Shown here piece after piece: positions 52,271 to 61,223 of a stretch of 64,000 nucleotides of DNA. This DNA is from CAYPHY01 sp964410625. Its GTDB lineage: Bacteria > Chloroflexota > Anaerolineae > Promineifilales > Promineifilaceae. Location of the stretch: positions 26,744-90,743 of the forward strand of contig CAYPHY010000015.1 in the NCBI GenBank assembly GCA_964410625.1, read 5' to 3'. A program made the translations under genes and the position numbers. The notes under the pieces were generated by a model, which saw nothing but the letters and a program-made list of their open reading frames with translations, made no database searches and had not been told where the DNA came from. Each line of letters begins with the position of its first letter. The stretch's first letter is position 1.

Positions 52271-55111
52271 ATGCCTACGACACCTCGAACCTATGTGGCG
52301 GTTGATGTGGAGACAACCGGCCTCGACCCGCGACGCGACGCAATCATTGAAGTAGCGGCCGTCACCTTCCAGGGCAACGACATCATCAATGAGTTCAGCT
52401 CGTTGGTCAACCCGCTGCGCGACATCCCCGCTTTTATCACCGACATGACCGGCATCACGTCGGCGATGGTGAGTGATGCGCCTACGATGTCGGCTTTGCG
52501 GCCGCGCCTGAAGAGCCAGCTTGGCGACCATATCCTCGTCGGCCACAATATAGCGTTTGACCTCGGCTTTTTGCAGGAGGCATGGCTCGGCGCGGGCAAT
52601 CACCGCCTGGATACGCTGACGCTGGCCTCGATCCTTGTCCCCGAAGCGCGGCGTCTGAGCCTGGGCGAACTGGCCCGCTTTTTGAACTTTCCCTCGGCCG
52701 ATGGTCACCACCATCGCGCCCGCCACGATGCCGAACAAACGATTGAACTGTTCCTCGCCCTGCGCGAACGCGCCTTGCAGCTATCGCTGGCGCAACTGGA
52801 TGAGATCGTCCAGGCTGGTCGCAATCTCGGTTGGCCGGAGACGATCTTTTTTGAGGATGTGCTGGCCGAGCGAGCGCGTCATGCTTTTGAAGAGGGGGAG
52901 TTGCGACTGCGCGGGCAACTAGCCCCGCTCTTTAAGCCACCGACGATTAAGGGACGTTCCCTGGTCCCCGCTGAAGAGCCAACCGCCCTCGACGTCGAGA
53001 TGCTGGCACAGATGGTTGAGCCGGGCGGCCACTTCAGCCAATTCTTTCCCGCTTTTGAGTACCGGCCGCAACAAGTGGAAATGTTGACCGGCGTGGCCGA
53101 AGCCTTTAACCAGGGGGACCATGTGCTGGTGGAAGCGGGGACGGGAACGGGCAAGAGCGTTGGTTATCTGCTCCCGGCCGTCTTTTGGGCGACGCAAAAC
53201 GACCGGCGCGTGGTCATCTCCACCAATACAATCAACCTCCAAGACCAGCTGATCCAAAAAGACATCCCCACCTTGCAGCAGATTTTGCCGATGGAGTTTC
53301 GCGCGGCCGTGCGCAAGGGGCGCAGCAACTACCTTTGCACGCGCCTTTTCCAGCAGATGCGGCGCACCGGCCCTGGCAATGCCGACGAGATGGCGCTCTA
53401 TGCGCGAATTCTGCTCTGGTTGGGACAAACGGAGACGGGGGATATGGCCGAAATCAGCCTGCGCTCCCCTGGCGAACGGCTGGCCTGGTCAAAGCTCAAT
53501 GGGGAAAACGATGTTTGCAAAATGGATGATTGTGCCCAGGAAAATTGTCCATTGCACATCGCCCGCCGCCGTGCCGAGCAAGCGCATCTGATCGTCGTCA
53601 ACCACGCGCTGCTGCTGGCCGATGTTGCTACCGGCGGCATGGTCCTGCCGGAGTATAGCGACCTGATCATTGATGAAGCCCACCACCTGGAAGCGGCCGT
53701 CACCGACGCCCTCTCCTTCCGCGCCGACAAGCGGGGGATTGAAACGATTTTGGAAGAGGTGTTGCGGCCGCGGGCGGGCATGGTGGCTAATGCCCAGCAA
53801 CGGGTGGCGGCCGCTGCCCCGGCGGAGATCGGCCGTTCGGTGGATGAATTTGCCGACCGGATGCGCCGCGAAGCACAAATCGCCAATGACCGGCTGGAAG
53901 AATTTTTCGCGCTACTCGGCGACTTTCTGAAAAACCAGATCAAAGGGCGCAGCCAGTTTACGGAGCAAGTGCGGCTGATCCAGGCCGTGCGCGTCCAACC
54001 CGGTTATAGTTTGGTAGAAGAGAGTTGGACGGATTTAAGCCGGTCGCTGAAGCTGTTGGCCGAAGGGTTTATCAAGCTGAGCGGTTCGATCCACGACATC
54101 GGCGCGGCCTATGATTTGGAGGACGGCGAAGAACTGGTGGCCGCGTTGCAAAGCACCGGCAGCACGCTGAACGAAATTCGGCAAAATCTCGACGCTACCC
54201 TACTCAGGCCCAGCGCCGACTATATCTACTGGGCGGAACTGGCTTCCGGTAGCACCTGGGAGCGGGTGTCGCTCCATGCCGCCCCGCTGCACATCGGCCC
54301 GCTGGTCGCCCAACATATTTGGGAGGCGAAAGAGACGGTGGTGCTGACTTCGGCGACGATGCGGACGGCCGCGCCCGGCGGCCGAGGGCCGACCTTTACC
54401 TATCTCCGCAACCGGCTCCAGGCCCACGAGGCGGCCGAACTGGCCGTTGGCTCTCCCTTCGATTATAAAAATTCGACCCTGCTTTACCTCGTCACTGACA
54501 TCCCTGAGCCGAATCAGCCCGGCTACCAAAAGGCGTTGGAAGAGGCGATTATTGAGGTGGCGGTGGCGCTGGGCGGCCGGACGATGGTGCTTTTCACCGC
54601 CAACAACCACCTGGCGCAAACGGCACAAGCCATCGAAAAGATACTCGCCCGCCACGAGATCAGCACGCTGGCGCAAACCTCCGGCTCGTCGCGACTACAA
54701 CTGCTAGATGAGTTTAAGCAGGGGAATAGCCGTTCTGTCTTGCTGGGAACCCGTTCCTTTTGGGAAGGGGTGGATGTCCCCGGCGTTGCCTTGCAAGCGT
54801 TGCTCATTGCCCGGCTACCTTTTGACGTCCCTTCCGACCCGATCTTCGCCGCGCGGTCAGAGACGTTTGAGAGTCCCTTCTTTGAGTATTCGGTCCCGGA
54901 AGCTGTGTTGCGTTTCCGGCAGGGGTTCGGCCGTCTGATCCGCCGCCAGAGCGATGAGGGGATTGTGGCCATCCTCGACAAGCGCATCTTGACCAAACGC
55001 TACGGCCAGCTATTTATTGAGGCCCTACCCGAATGTACCGTCCTCCGCCAGCGTAAGGATCGGCTGGGCGAGCTGACGTTACGCTGGCTGAACAGAGAGC
55101 GACAGCGGTAG
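52271..55111 (+). CDS. dinG: DinG-type 3'-5' exonuclease/helicase fusion
   Basis: The 946-residue protein has an N-terminal DnaQ-like exonuclease with Exo I VAVDVETTGLDP, Exo II VGHNIAFDLGFL and Exo III HHRARHDAEQTIEL. An XPD/DinG superfamily 2 helicase follows, with Walker A VEAGTGTGKSVGYLLP near 290 and DEAH box LIIDEAHHLEAAV near 466. Four Cys suit an iron-sulfur cluster (YLCTRLF, CKMDDCAQENC). Later motifs include VVLTSATM, LLGTRSFWEGVDVPGVALQA and QGFGRLIRRQSDEG. The layout matches the Bacillus-type DinG. The gene probably acts on single-stranded or structured DNA in repair. Confidence 0.94.
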   Translation: MPTTPRTYVAVDVETTGLDPRRDAIIEVAAVTFQGNDIINEFSSLVNPLRDIPAFITDMTGITSAMVSDAPTMSALRPRLKSQLGDHILVGHNIAFDLGFLQEAWLGAGNHRLDTLTLASILVPEARRLSLGELARFLNFPSADGHHHRARHDAEQTIELFLALRERALQLSLAQLDEIVQAGRNLGWPETIFFEDVLAERARHAFEEGELRLRGQLAPLFKPPTIKGRSLVPAEEPTALDVEMLAQMVEPGGHFSQFFPAFEYRPQQVEMLTGVAEAFNQGDHVLVEAGTGTGKSVGYLLPAVFWATQNDRRVVISTNTINLQDQLIQKDIPTLQQILPMEFRAAVRKGRSNYLCTRLFQQMRRTGPGNADEMALYARILLWLGQTETGDMAEISLRSPGERLAWSKLNGENDVCKMDDCAQENCPLHIARRRAEQAHLIVVNHALLLADVATGGMVLPEYSDLIIDEAHHLEAAVTDALSFRADKRGIETILEEVLRPRAGMVANAQQRVAAAAPAEIGRSVDEFADRMRREAQIANDRLEEFFALLGDFLKNQIKGRSQFTEQVRLIQAVRVQPGYSLVEESWTDLSRSLKLLAEGFIKLSGSIHDIGAAYDLEDGEELVAALQSTGSTLNEIRQNLDATLLRPSADYIYWAELASGSTWERVSLHAAPLHIGPLVAQHIWEAKETVVLTSATMRTAAPGGRGPTFTYLRNRLQAHEAAELAVGSPFDYKNSTLLYLVTDIPEPNQPGYQKALEEAIIEVAVALGGRTMVLFTANNHLAQTAQAIEKILARHEISTLAQTSGSSRLQLLDEFKQGNSRSVLLGTRSFWEGVDVPGVALQALLIARLPFDVPSDPIFAARSETFESPFFEYSVPEAVLRFRQGFGRLIRRQSDEGIVAILDKRILTKRYGQLFIEALPECTVLRQRKDRLGELTLRWLNRERQR

Positions 55112-55147
55112 ACGTTGGTACTACGTTGCTGCGTTGAAGAAAAAACC

Positions 55148-55175
55148 GTTGACGAACTGGTCGGCTTTGCTATAA
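55148..55175 (+). promoter_or_regulatory. Promoter of the tRNA-Val gene
   Basis: TTGACG (55148-55153), a 16-nt spacer and TATAAT (55170-55175), placed 26 nt before the tRNA 5' end. This is the closest match to the sigma-70 consensus in the window. Confidence 0.8.
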
Positions 55176-55201
55176 TTCTTTTTCTAGTCACCGTGATTAG
55201 A

Positions 55202-55275
<74 letters not shown>

Positions 55276-55292
55276 CAGCCGAAACCTGACAC

Positions 55293-55324
55293 AAAAGCCA
55301 GCACTACGCTGGCTTTTATTTTTC
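55293..55324 (+). terminator. Rho-independent terminator of tRNA-Val
   Basis: Stem AAAAGCCAGC / GCTGGCTTTT with a 5-nt loop is followed by ATTTTTC. Confidence 0.88.
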
Positions 55325-55645
55325 TCCGCTTCTGCCCCAATCCATAACTATCTTCTAAACCTTACATCTCTACATCAAGGTTTGGCTGAGCAGGGTTCGG
55401 CCGTCCCTCCTGTAATCCACGCCTTTACAGACGAACCTTCCACATATCCCCGAATGCCTTATGCTGGGCATTTGGAATCCAGCAACCGAAGCGGCCGAAA
55501 TTTGAGCCTACCGGCCACCCTCGCCAATTCAATTAGGACTGATTTAGTCCTAAACATCTTTTATTATTGTATTTAGGATAGTGCGCCATGAATCCGCACG
55601 AACTTCTTGGTTCGTGCCCATTCGTGGACTCTGCAGAGAGGAGCA
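55325..55645. other. Intergenic region between tRNA-Val and the VOC gene
   Basis: The 320 bp holds two small palindromes (AGGACTGATTTAGTCCT and CACGAACTTCTTGGTTCGTG, a CACGAA-type word) and one unconvincing 64-codon frame. I see no gene. Confidence 0.5.
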
Positions 55646-56368
55646 ATGACGAGCGAATACACGATACCGCTACTGCCCTGCCGGGCGATTAATGAGATGT
55701 TAGTGTTCTACCAGGCGTTGGGGTTTGAGGTTACTTACCAACAAACGAGACCCAACAACTATTTGGCCGTCCAGCGTGGCGGCATTGAGCTGCACTTCTT
55801 TTCCATGCGCGATTATAAACCGGCCGACTCCTATAGCACCTGCTATGTGGTGACAACAGATGTAGATGGGCTGTACCAGGCATTTACAGATGGGTTACGA
55901 CAGCAGTACGGCCGACTCCCATCGGCCGGTATTCCCCGCGTCATCCCGCTGAAAAACAAGACCGGACGGCGCGAGTTTATCGTTGTTGATCCGGGTGGGA
56001 ATTGGATTCGGATTGGGCAGCTCTTTGAGGGATCGGCCGACGAGGGAGACAGGACAACTCCAGAGGAGGCGACCACCAGGCTATCCCGCGCCCTAAACGC
56101 GGCGACTCTACTCGCTGATAGCAAGGGCGATTATCCGGCGGCGGCAAAAATGATTGATGCCGCACTCGCCCAGGAAGAATCCTTCCCCGCCAGCCAGCGC
56201 ATACAGGCGCTTGTCTTTCGCGCCGGTCTAGCTATCACCATGGACGATCACCCTCGCGCCCGAATGCTGTTGGCCGAAATGCGGCAGATTCCCTTAACGG
56301 ACGAGGAGCGCAAGCTGCTGGCGGCCGAGCTAGCACGTGCCGATGATCTAGGATACATGCTCCAATAA
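55646..56368 (+). CDS. VOC/glyoxalase-fold protein with helical C-terminal extension
   Basis: The 240-residue protein begins with a vicinal-oxygen-chelate domain of about 130 residues (IPLLPCRAINEMLVFYQALG, YLAVQRGGIELHFFSMRDY, REFIVVDPGGNWIRIGQL), as in bleomycin-resistance proteins. A helical TPR-like tail follows (LADSKGDYPAAAKMIDAALA, RARMLLAEMRQIPLTDEERK). It has the DPxGN signature, but metal ligands cannot be assigned with certainty. GAGAGGAG precedes the ATG at 55646. It stands before a DrrAB-type ABC exporter, which suggests a drug-binding or self-protection module; this is inference. Confidence 0.82.
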   Translation: MTSEYTIPLLPCRAINEMLVFYQALGFEVTYQQTRPNNYLAVQRGGIELHFFSMRDYKPADSYSTCYVVTTDVDGLYQAFTDGLRQQYGRLPSAGIPRVIPLKNKTGRREFIVVDPGGNWIRIGQLFEGSADEGDRTTPEEATTRLSRALNAATLLADSKGDYPAAAKMIDAALAQEESFPASQRIQALVFRAGLAITMDDHPRARMLLAEMRQIPLTDEERKLLAAELARADDLGYMLQ

Positions 56369-56373
56369 ATTCC

Positions 56374-56391
56374 TTAGAAACCAAGTTTCTA
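56374..56391. repeat. Single degenerate AGAAACCxxGTTTCT box
   Basis: TTAGAAACCAAGTTTCTA matches the boxes of the 18113-18207 element except for two central bases. It lies just after the VOC stop codon. Confidence 0.7.
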
Positions 56392-56473
56392 ATTGAGAAG
56401 GAGACGACACGCGCCGCACCACCATAGATAAAAATCCGCGTCATCTGCGTAACTATTTTCAAGGGAGAACGAT

Positions 56474-57436
56474 ATGAATATTATTCACACAGAAGGACTC
56501 ATTAAAACTTTTCAGGTCAAGAAAGAGAAGGTCGAGGCAGTTCGTGGCGTCGATCTCAGTGTTGAGGCCGGTGAAATGGTCGCCCTGTTGGGGCCGAACG
56601 GCGCGGGCAAGTCTACCACTTTGCGGATGTTGACTACCCTCCTGCAGCCCACTTCTGGCGGCGCAAGGGTCGCCGGGTATGATGTATGTGCGGAGCCGGC
56701 CGAAGTGCGCCGCCACATCGGCTATATCGGACAAGGCAATGGGGCCGGCCACGCCCAACGAGTCCTGGATGAGCTATTGACCCAGGGACGGGCCTACGGG
56801 TTGAGCCATGCCGAGTCGCGCCAACGCGCCGATGAACTGCTGGTCTCACTCAATCTTGACTCACTGGCAACCCGCAGCGTTGCGACCCTGTCCGGCGGCC
56901 AAAAGCGACGGCTCGATATCGCCCTGGGGCTAATCCACCACCCACCGCTGCTCTTTTTGGACGAACCCTCCACCGGGATGGACCCGCAGAACCGGGCCAA
57001 TCTGTGGGAACATATCCTGCGCTTGCGCGAGCAATATGGCACGACGATCTTCCTGACCACTCATTATCTGGAAGAAGCGGACAATATGACGAAGCGCGTG
57101 ATCATCATTGACCACGGCCGCATCATCGCCGACGACAACCCGGAAAAACTAAAGTCCGACCTGGGAGGTGACGGGATTACGCTCACCACCTGTGACGAAA
57201 CGGCCGTCCAACGCATTGCCGAAATCGCCGAGCAGCTGCCCTCTGCACCGACCATCACCATGGATGGCACGACGATCACCTTGCGAGTGATGCACGGTAT
57301 GGCGGTCTTGCCCGGTCTACTGCGAACGCTGGACGCTCAGGGCGTTCATGTAGAGACGGCCGAAGTAAAACGGCCGACGCTCGACGATGTATTCCTTGAA
57401 CTGACCGGCCGCAGCCTGAGAGAAGAAAGTCAATAA
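56474..57436 (+). CDS. ABC transporter ATP-binding protein, DrrA type
   Basis: The 320-residue ATPase has Walker A LLGPNGAGKSTTLRML, Q-loop GYIGQGNG, signature LSGGQKRRLDIALGL, Walker B PPLLFLDEPSTGMDP and switch His in FLTTHYLEEAD. The C-terminal domain found in daunorubicin-exporter ATPases is present (ETAEVKRPTLDDVFLELTGR). With the following permease it would export a lipophilic compound. The start ATG at 56474 has AGGGAG just upstream. Confidence 0.94.
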   Translation: MNIIHTEGLIKTFQVKKEKVEAVRGVDLSVEAGEMVALLGPNGAGKSTTLRMLTTLLQPTSGGARVAGYDVCAEPAEVRRHIGYIGQGNGAGHAQRVLDELLTQGRAYGLSHAESRQRADELLVSLNLDSLATRSVATLSGGQKRRLDIALGLIHHPPLLFLDEPSTGMDPQNRANLWEHILRLREQYGTTIFLTTHYLEEADNMTKRVIIIDHGRIIADDNPEKLKSDLGGDGITLTTCDETAVQRIAEIAEQLPSAPTITMDGTTITLRVMHGMAVLPGLLRTLDAQGVHVETAEVKRPTLDDVFLELTGRSLREESQ

Positions 57437-57456
57437 GATTGTGTTAAGAAGATTGA

Positions 57457-57524
57457 TCCACGAATCTCCACGAATTTTCACGAATAAAAGCTTGATTCGT
57501 GCAGATTTGTGTAAATTCGTGGAT
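57457..57524. repeat. Inverted word repeat, CACGAATT type (between ABC genes)
   Basis: GATCCACGAATCTCCACGAAT and TTTCACGAATAAAAG words face TTGATTCGTGCAG and AATTCGTGGATCC. It separates the ATPase and permease genes of one operon, as other word repeats separate nuo genes. Confidence 0.85.
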
Positions 57525-57543
57525 CCTTTAGGAGAGATGAAAC

Positions 57544-58299
57544 ATGAATATTGTCCGTGATACTCAAACTGTTCTTGTCCGTGAATTACGGCCGACGCTG
57601 CGCGATCCCTTCTCGCCTATCTTTAGCATGGTGCAACCGCTGGTCTTTCTCGGTCTTTACGGCCCGCTGCTCTCCGGTATCGAGGTGGTTGGCGGGGCAT
57701 CCCCCTGGCAATGGTTTGTCCCCGGCATCCTGGTGATGATGGGGCTGTTCGCTACTTCGATGACCGGCTCCAATCTGCTCTTTGAAATGCAGACTGGCTC
57801 CCATGAGCGGATGATGGTCACGCCACTGAACCGCTCGGCGTTGCTGATCGGCCGCGCCCTCAAGGAAATGGTCCCCCTGCTCGTCCAGGCGGTGATCATC
57901 ATCCTGATCGTCATCCCTTTTGGCTTCCGGCTTTATCTATTCGGAGCAACGGCCGCGCTACTGATTCTGGCTATATTTGGAGTTGGCTTAGGGGCATTGT
58001 CTTACGCCCTGGCGATTGCCGTACGCAAGCAAGAGTGGATGTTCTGGGCGGTGCAGCAAACGTTGATCTTCCCTTTGCTGATCCTCTCCGGGGTGCTGCT
58101 CCCGCTAGAGACTGGCCCAGCGTGGATGCGGATTGCCTCGCGCTTCAATCCCTTCACCTACATTGTGGAAGCGGAACGAGCCTTATTTTCCGGTGACTTC
58201 ACCAACCCCTCGGTGCTGATTGGCACGTTGTTTGGACTGGTGATTGCGGCCCTTGGCCTTTGGGTAGGGACAAGGATGATGAAGCGTTCGGCCGATTAA
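57544..58299 (+). CDS. ABC-2 type permease, DrrB type
   Basis: The 251-residue integral membrane protein has six predicted helices. Features of the ABC-2 family are the N-terminal RELRPTLRDPFSPIFSMVQP, then FVPGILVMMGLFATSMTGSN, GSHERMMVTPLNRSALLIGR and LIFPLLILSGVLLPLETGPA. It forms the membrane half of the exporter with the upstream ATPase. It has a normal length and GGAGAGATG just upstream of its ATG. Confidence 0.92.
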   Translation: MNIVRDTQTVLVRELRPTLRDPFSPIFSMVQPLVFLGLYGPLLSGIEVVGGASPWQWFVPGILVMMGLFATSMTGSNLLFEMQTGSHERMMVTPLNRSALLIGRALKEMVPLLVQAVIIILIVIPFGFRLYLFGATAALLILAIFGVGLGALSYALAIAVRKQEWMFWAVQQTLIFPLLILSGVLLPLETGPAWMRIASRFNPFTYIVEAERALFSGDFTNPSVLIGTLFGLVIAALGLWVGTRMMKRSAD

Positions 58300-58364
58300 T
58301 GCGCTGCCCCATAAACCTCTGAGGTTGGCAAAGCTACGTTTTGCTCCAAGACCTCGAGGTTTTC

Positions 58365-59165
58365 TCAAGCGGCCGCTTCCTGCCACTCATCCAAGAAATC
58401 CAATACCTCCTGATATTGGCTCTGGCGGATGTTCTTATAGCTACTGACCCGAAAGCGACGGTGTAGCTCGGCAAAGATGGCTTGGAAATGGTTCTTACTT
58501 GAGTCCACCGTTGTTAACTCCATCGCCACCGCCTTCACCTTTTCGGCGATGTCGGCCGCTTGTTCATCACTGACCGCCTCTCGTGGTGACAACCGTTTCT
58601 CTAAGGCGGTCAGTCGCTTCTCATGTTGGCCAACGATGACGGCCGCTTTGTCAATACGAGCCGTCAGCGCCATTTGTTGTTCAGCCATCTGCATGATCGC
58701 CCGCCCCATCTCTCGAATTTGGATCAGGCTTTGCATTTCGGTGGAAGTTGTAGAATCCGGTGGTGTTGTTTCCAGGAAAGCGGCTGCTAATACTTGATAA
58801 CATTCTCGCTGATAACGAATGACTTTATCACGAATGTCTTCTCGAACACGGTTAGCATTAATACCAAACAAGTAACCATTTAGAAAGTCGAGAGGAAGAC
58901 AAAGCATTTCTTGGGGACCACCTCCTCGGCCACTAGCTGAAGGTGCGGTTGTTACAACCGCACCTTTTACAACCTCAGATAGGACGGGATCACGACGAAT
59001 ACGTTGCCGTTGCCCATCCCAATCTACTCCTAGAAAGTCGCTGATCGGTTTAAGCGGGACATATATTACCTGGCGGCCGCTCTCTTCAACGACAACGGCC
59101 GTCACCTCATCCTCATAAAAAATAACCGTCTTCTGCTCCACCGGCACGAGCGCGTCACTGCTCAT
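58365..59165 (-). CDS. Phage-antirepressor-like protein (P22_AR_N / ORF6C type)
   Basis: The 266-residue protein has an N-terminal domain (about 15-130; YEDEVTAVVVEESGRQVIYV, then PLKPISDFLGVDWDGQRQRI and LPLDFLNGYLFGINANRVRE) that matches the phage antirepressor N-terminal family. A coiled-coil centre follows (MGRAIMQMAEQQMALTARID to HEKRLTALEKRL). The C-terminal domain has FQAIFAELHRRFRVSSYKNI, then EVLDFLDEWQ, resembling ORF6C. No other phage gene is near, so it is an isolated or domesticated gene. It would be a DNA- or repressor-binding regulator. Confidence 0.82.
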   Translation of the reverse strand: MSSDALVPVEQKTVIFYEDEVTAVVVEESGRQVIYVPLKPISDFLGVDWDGQRQRIRRDPVLSEVVKGAVVTTAPSASGRGGGPQEMLCLPLDFLNGYLFGINANRVREDIRDKVIRYQRECYQVLAAAFLETTPPDSTTSTEMQSLIQIREMGRAIMQMAEQQMALTARIDKAAVIVGQHEKRLTALEKRLSPREAVSDEQAADIAEKVKAVAMELTTVDSSKNHFQAIFAELHRRFRVSSYKNIRQSQYQEVLDFLDEWQEAAA

Positions 59166-59191
59166 CCTTCCCTCTTGTAATTAGCCGTCAT

Positions 59192-59235
59192 ACGCAAAGG
59201 CACAGAGCCTTCCTGGCGACTCTGTGCCTTTGCGT
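59192..59235. terminator. Hairpin spacer, CGCAAAGGCACAGAG type
   Basis: ACGCAAAGGCACAGAG faces CTCTGTGCCTTTGCGT across a short loop, between lpdA and the antirepressor-like gene. The related word occurs at 42516 and 63300. It may terminate transcription, but the T run lies only on the plus-strand side. Confidence 0.55.
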
Positions 59236-59243
59236 TTTTCGGT

Positions 59244-60644
59244 TTAGATGTGAATGGTCTGCCCCTCCACACCATGCGCCGCTTCCATCAGCACCTCGCT
59301 TAAGGTTGGATGGGCATGGACGTTGCGGGCGATTTCTTCGGCCGTCAACTCCGCATTGTGCGCCAGCGTCAACTCCGGCAACAGTTCGGTCACATCTGGC
59401 CCGACCATATGCGCCCCCAAAATCTCCCCATACCGCTTGTCGGCGATGATCTTGACGAACCCCTCCCGTTCGCCCAACCCCAACGCCTTGCCGTTGACCA
59501 TGAAGGGGAACTGGCCGACGTTCAGTTCGTAGCCTGCCTCTTTCGCCTGCGCCTCAGTGTAGCCAAAGCTGGCCACCTGCGGCACACAGTAGGTGCAACG
59601 AGGCATCATGCGGTAGTCGAGCGTGATCGTTGGGTGTTCGGCAATGACTTCGGCCGCGATCAACCCCATCGCCGAACCAACATGGGCCAGGCGATACTCC
59701 GTCGCCACATCGCCAATGGCATAGATATTCGGCACATTGGTGCGCATCTGGTCGTCAACAGCAATCGCCCCGCGCTCGGTTAACTCCACGCCGACCTCCT
59801 CTAGCCCGATATTCTCGACATTGGGCTGGAAGTTGATCGCCAGCATCACCTGTTCGGCTTCCAACGTTTCTCCGCCCTGTAGGGCGACCCGGACACCATC
59901 ATCGCTCTTTTCCACTTTATCTACGCGCGTATTCAGATGGAACTTCACGCCCAATTTCTTGTAAGCCTTCTCCACCACCTCGCTGACTTCCGGCTCTTCA
60001 TTGGGCAGGAGGTGCGGCAACATTTCCAAGATGGTTACGTCCACGCCGTAATTGACCCAGGTATAGGCGAATTCCATGCCGATCGCCCCGCCGCCGACGA
60101 TAATCACCGACTTCGGTGGTGAATCGGTGAGGATCGCCTCCACGTAAGAGATGATCCGCTCGCCGTCGAACTCAACGCCGGGTAAGGAGCGCGGCCGCGC
60201 CCCTGTCGCGATGATAAAGTTCTTCGCGTTTAATGTTTGTTCACCACCGTCATTGAGCTGGACATGTATCGAATTTGGTCCGGTCAGCCGCCCTGTACCG
60301 TCGAAGGTGTCAATCTTGTTCTTGCGCATCAGGAAGCCCACACCCTTGACCAGCCGATCCGACACCTGGCGGCTGCGCTGGAAGGCCACCTTATAGTCGA
60401 GGCTCAAGTTGTCAAAGCTGAAGCCAAACTCCTTCGCTCGATGTTGCAAGGTGTGCGCCAGTTCGGAATTTTTCAACAACGCTTTGGTTGGGATGCAACC
60501 GATATTCAGGCAAACGCCACCCCAATACTGCTTTTCGACAATCGCCGTCTTCAGGCCAAGCTGGGCAGCGCGGATCGCCGCCACATAACCACCCGGCCCG
60601 GCCCCTAAGACAATTACGTCATATTGTTCAGCTTGATCAGCCAT
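59244..60644 (-). CDS. lpdA: Dihydrolipoyl dehydrogenase
   Basis: The 466-residue flavoprotein reoxidises lipoamide in 2-oxoacid dehydrogenase or glycine cleavage complexes. The FAD motif is VIVLGAGPGGYVAAIRAAQL, the redox-active disulfide GGVCLNIGCIPTKALL, the NAD motif VIIVGGGAIGMEFAYTWVNY, and the second FAD motif IYAIGDVATEYRLAHVGSAM. The C-terminal catalytic His and Glu are in VHAHPTLSEVLMEAAHG. All are intact and the length is standard. No E1/E2 genes are adjacent. Confidence 0.96.
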   Translation of the reverse strand: MADQAEQYDVIVLGAGPGGYVAAIRAAQLGLKTAIVEKQYWGGVCLNIGCIPTKALLKNSELAHTLQHRAKEFGFSFDNLSLDYKVAFQRSRQVSDRLVKGVGFLMRKNKIDTFDGTGRLTGPNSIHVQLNDGGEQTLNAKNFIIATGARPRSLPGVEFDGERIISYVEAILTDSPPKSVIIVGGGAIGMEFAYTWVNYGVDVTILEMLPHLLPNEEPEVSEVVEKAYKKLGVKFHLNTRVDKVEKSDDGVRVALQGGETLEAEQVMLAINFQPNVENIGLEEVGVELTERGAIAVDDQMRTNVPNIYAIGDVATEYRLAHVGSAMGLIAAEVIAEHPTITLDYRMMPRCTYCVPQVASFGYTEAQAKEAGYELNVGQFPFMVNGKALGLGEREGFVKIIADKRYGEILGAHMVGPDVTELLPELTLAHNAELTAEEIARNVHAHPTLSEVLMEAAHGVEGQTIHI

Positions 60645-60654
60645 TCTATTCTCC

Positions 60655-60745
60655 TAAAAATAAAAGAGACTAAGAGACTGGGAGATTAGGAGACTAAATC
60701 GTGCAGTCTCCCAGTCTCTCAGTCTCCTAATCTCTTAACTCTTAA
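60655..60745. repeat. Intergenic inverted word repeat, GAGACT/AGTCTC type
   Basis: AAGAGACTAAGAGACTGGGAG and TTAGGAGACT words face CAGTCTCCCAGTCTC and AGTCTCCTAATCTC words. The end of the block codes for the last residues (IKS) and stop of the epimerase gene. Confidence 0.92.
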
Positions 60746-61139
60746 TCTCATACAACTCCACCAACACCCCACCTGTCCCTTCGGGATGGACAAAGGCATA
60801 GCGACGGCCGCCATGCCCGGTCACGGCTTGCTCATTGATCAGCCGCACGTTGTGGGCTTTCAAACGAGCGAGCAGCGCGTCAATGTCGTCCACTTCCAGG
60901 CAAAGGTGGTGGATGCCCGGCCCGCGCTTTTCCAGAAAACGGGTGATTCCCGTGTCGGCCGCTGCCGGTTCCAATAACTCCACGTGACTATCGCCGACCT
61001 TCAGAAAAGCCACCTCTACTCCTTCTTCGGGAACCTGGGCCGTATGGCTCACCGCCAACCCCAGCGCATCCACCCAAAAGGTTTGTGCGGCCGTCACATC
61101 CGGCACGGCGACAGCAACATGGTTGATCTTCTTAATCAT
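60735..61139 (-). CDS. mce: Methylmalonyl-CoA epimerase
   Basis: The 134-residue VOC-fold enzyme interconverts (R)- and (S)-methylmalonyl-CoA in propionate metabolism. It has NHVAVAVPDVTAAQTFWVDA, HVELLEPAAADTGITRFLEK, GPGIHHLCLEVDDIDALLAR and GVLVELYE, which provide the His/Glu metal ligands. The ATG at 61139 is chosen because the upstream 15 codons lack family similarity. The last three residues come from the adjoining repeat. Confidence 0.92.
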   Translation of the reverse strand: MIKKINHVAVAVPDVTAAQTFWVDALGLAVSHTAQVPEEGVEVAFLKVGDSHVELLEPAAADTGITRFLEKRGPGIHHLCLEVDDIDALLARLKAHNVRLINEQAVTGHGGRRYAFVHPEGTGGVLVELYEIKS

Positions 61140-61223
61140 TGCATCTCGAATACTACAGCGGATAAGGAAATAGGATACAAACAACTATCCATTTATTTCC
61201 CCATCCGTTGTCGTTGTTGTCGC

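Noticed and set aside
55382..55576. 64-codon frame between tRNA-Val and the VOC gene
   Set aside because: No ribosome-binding site, no recognisable features, spans palindromes.
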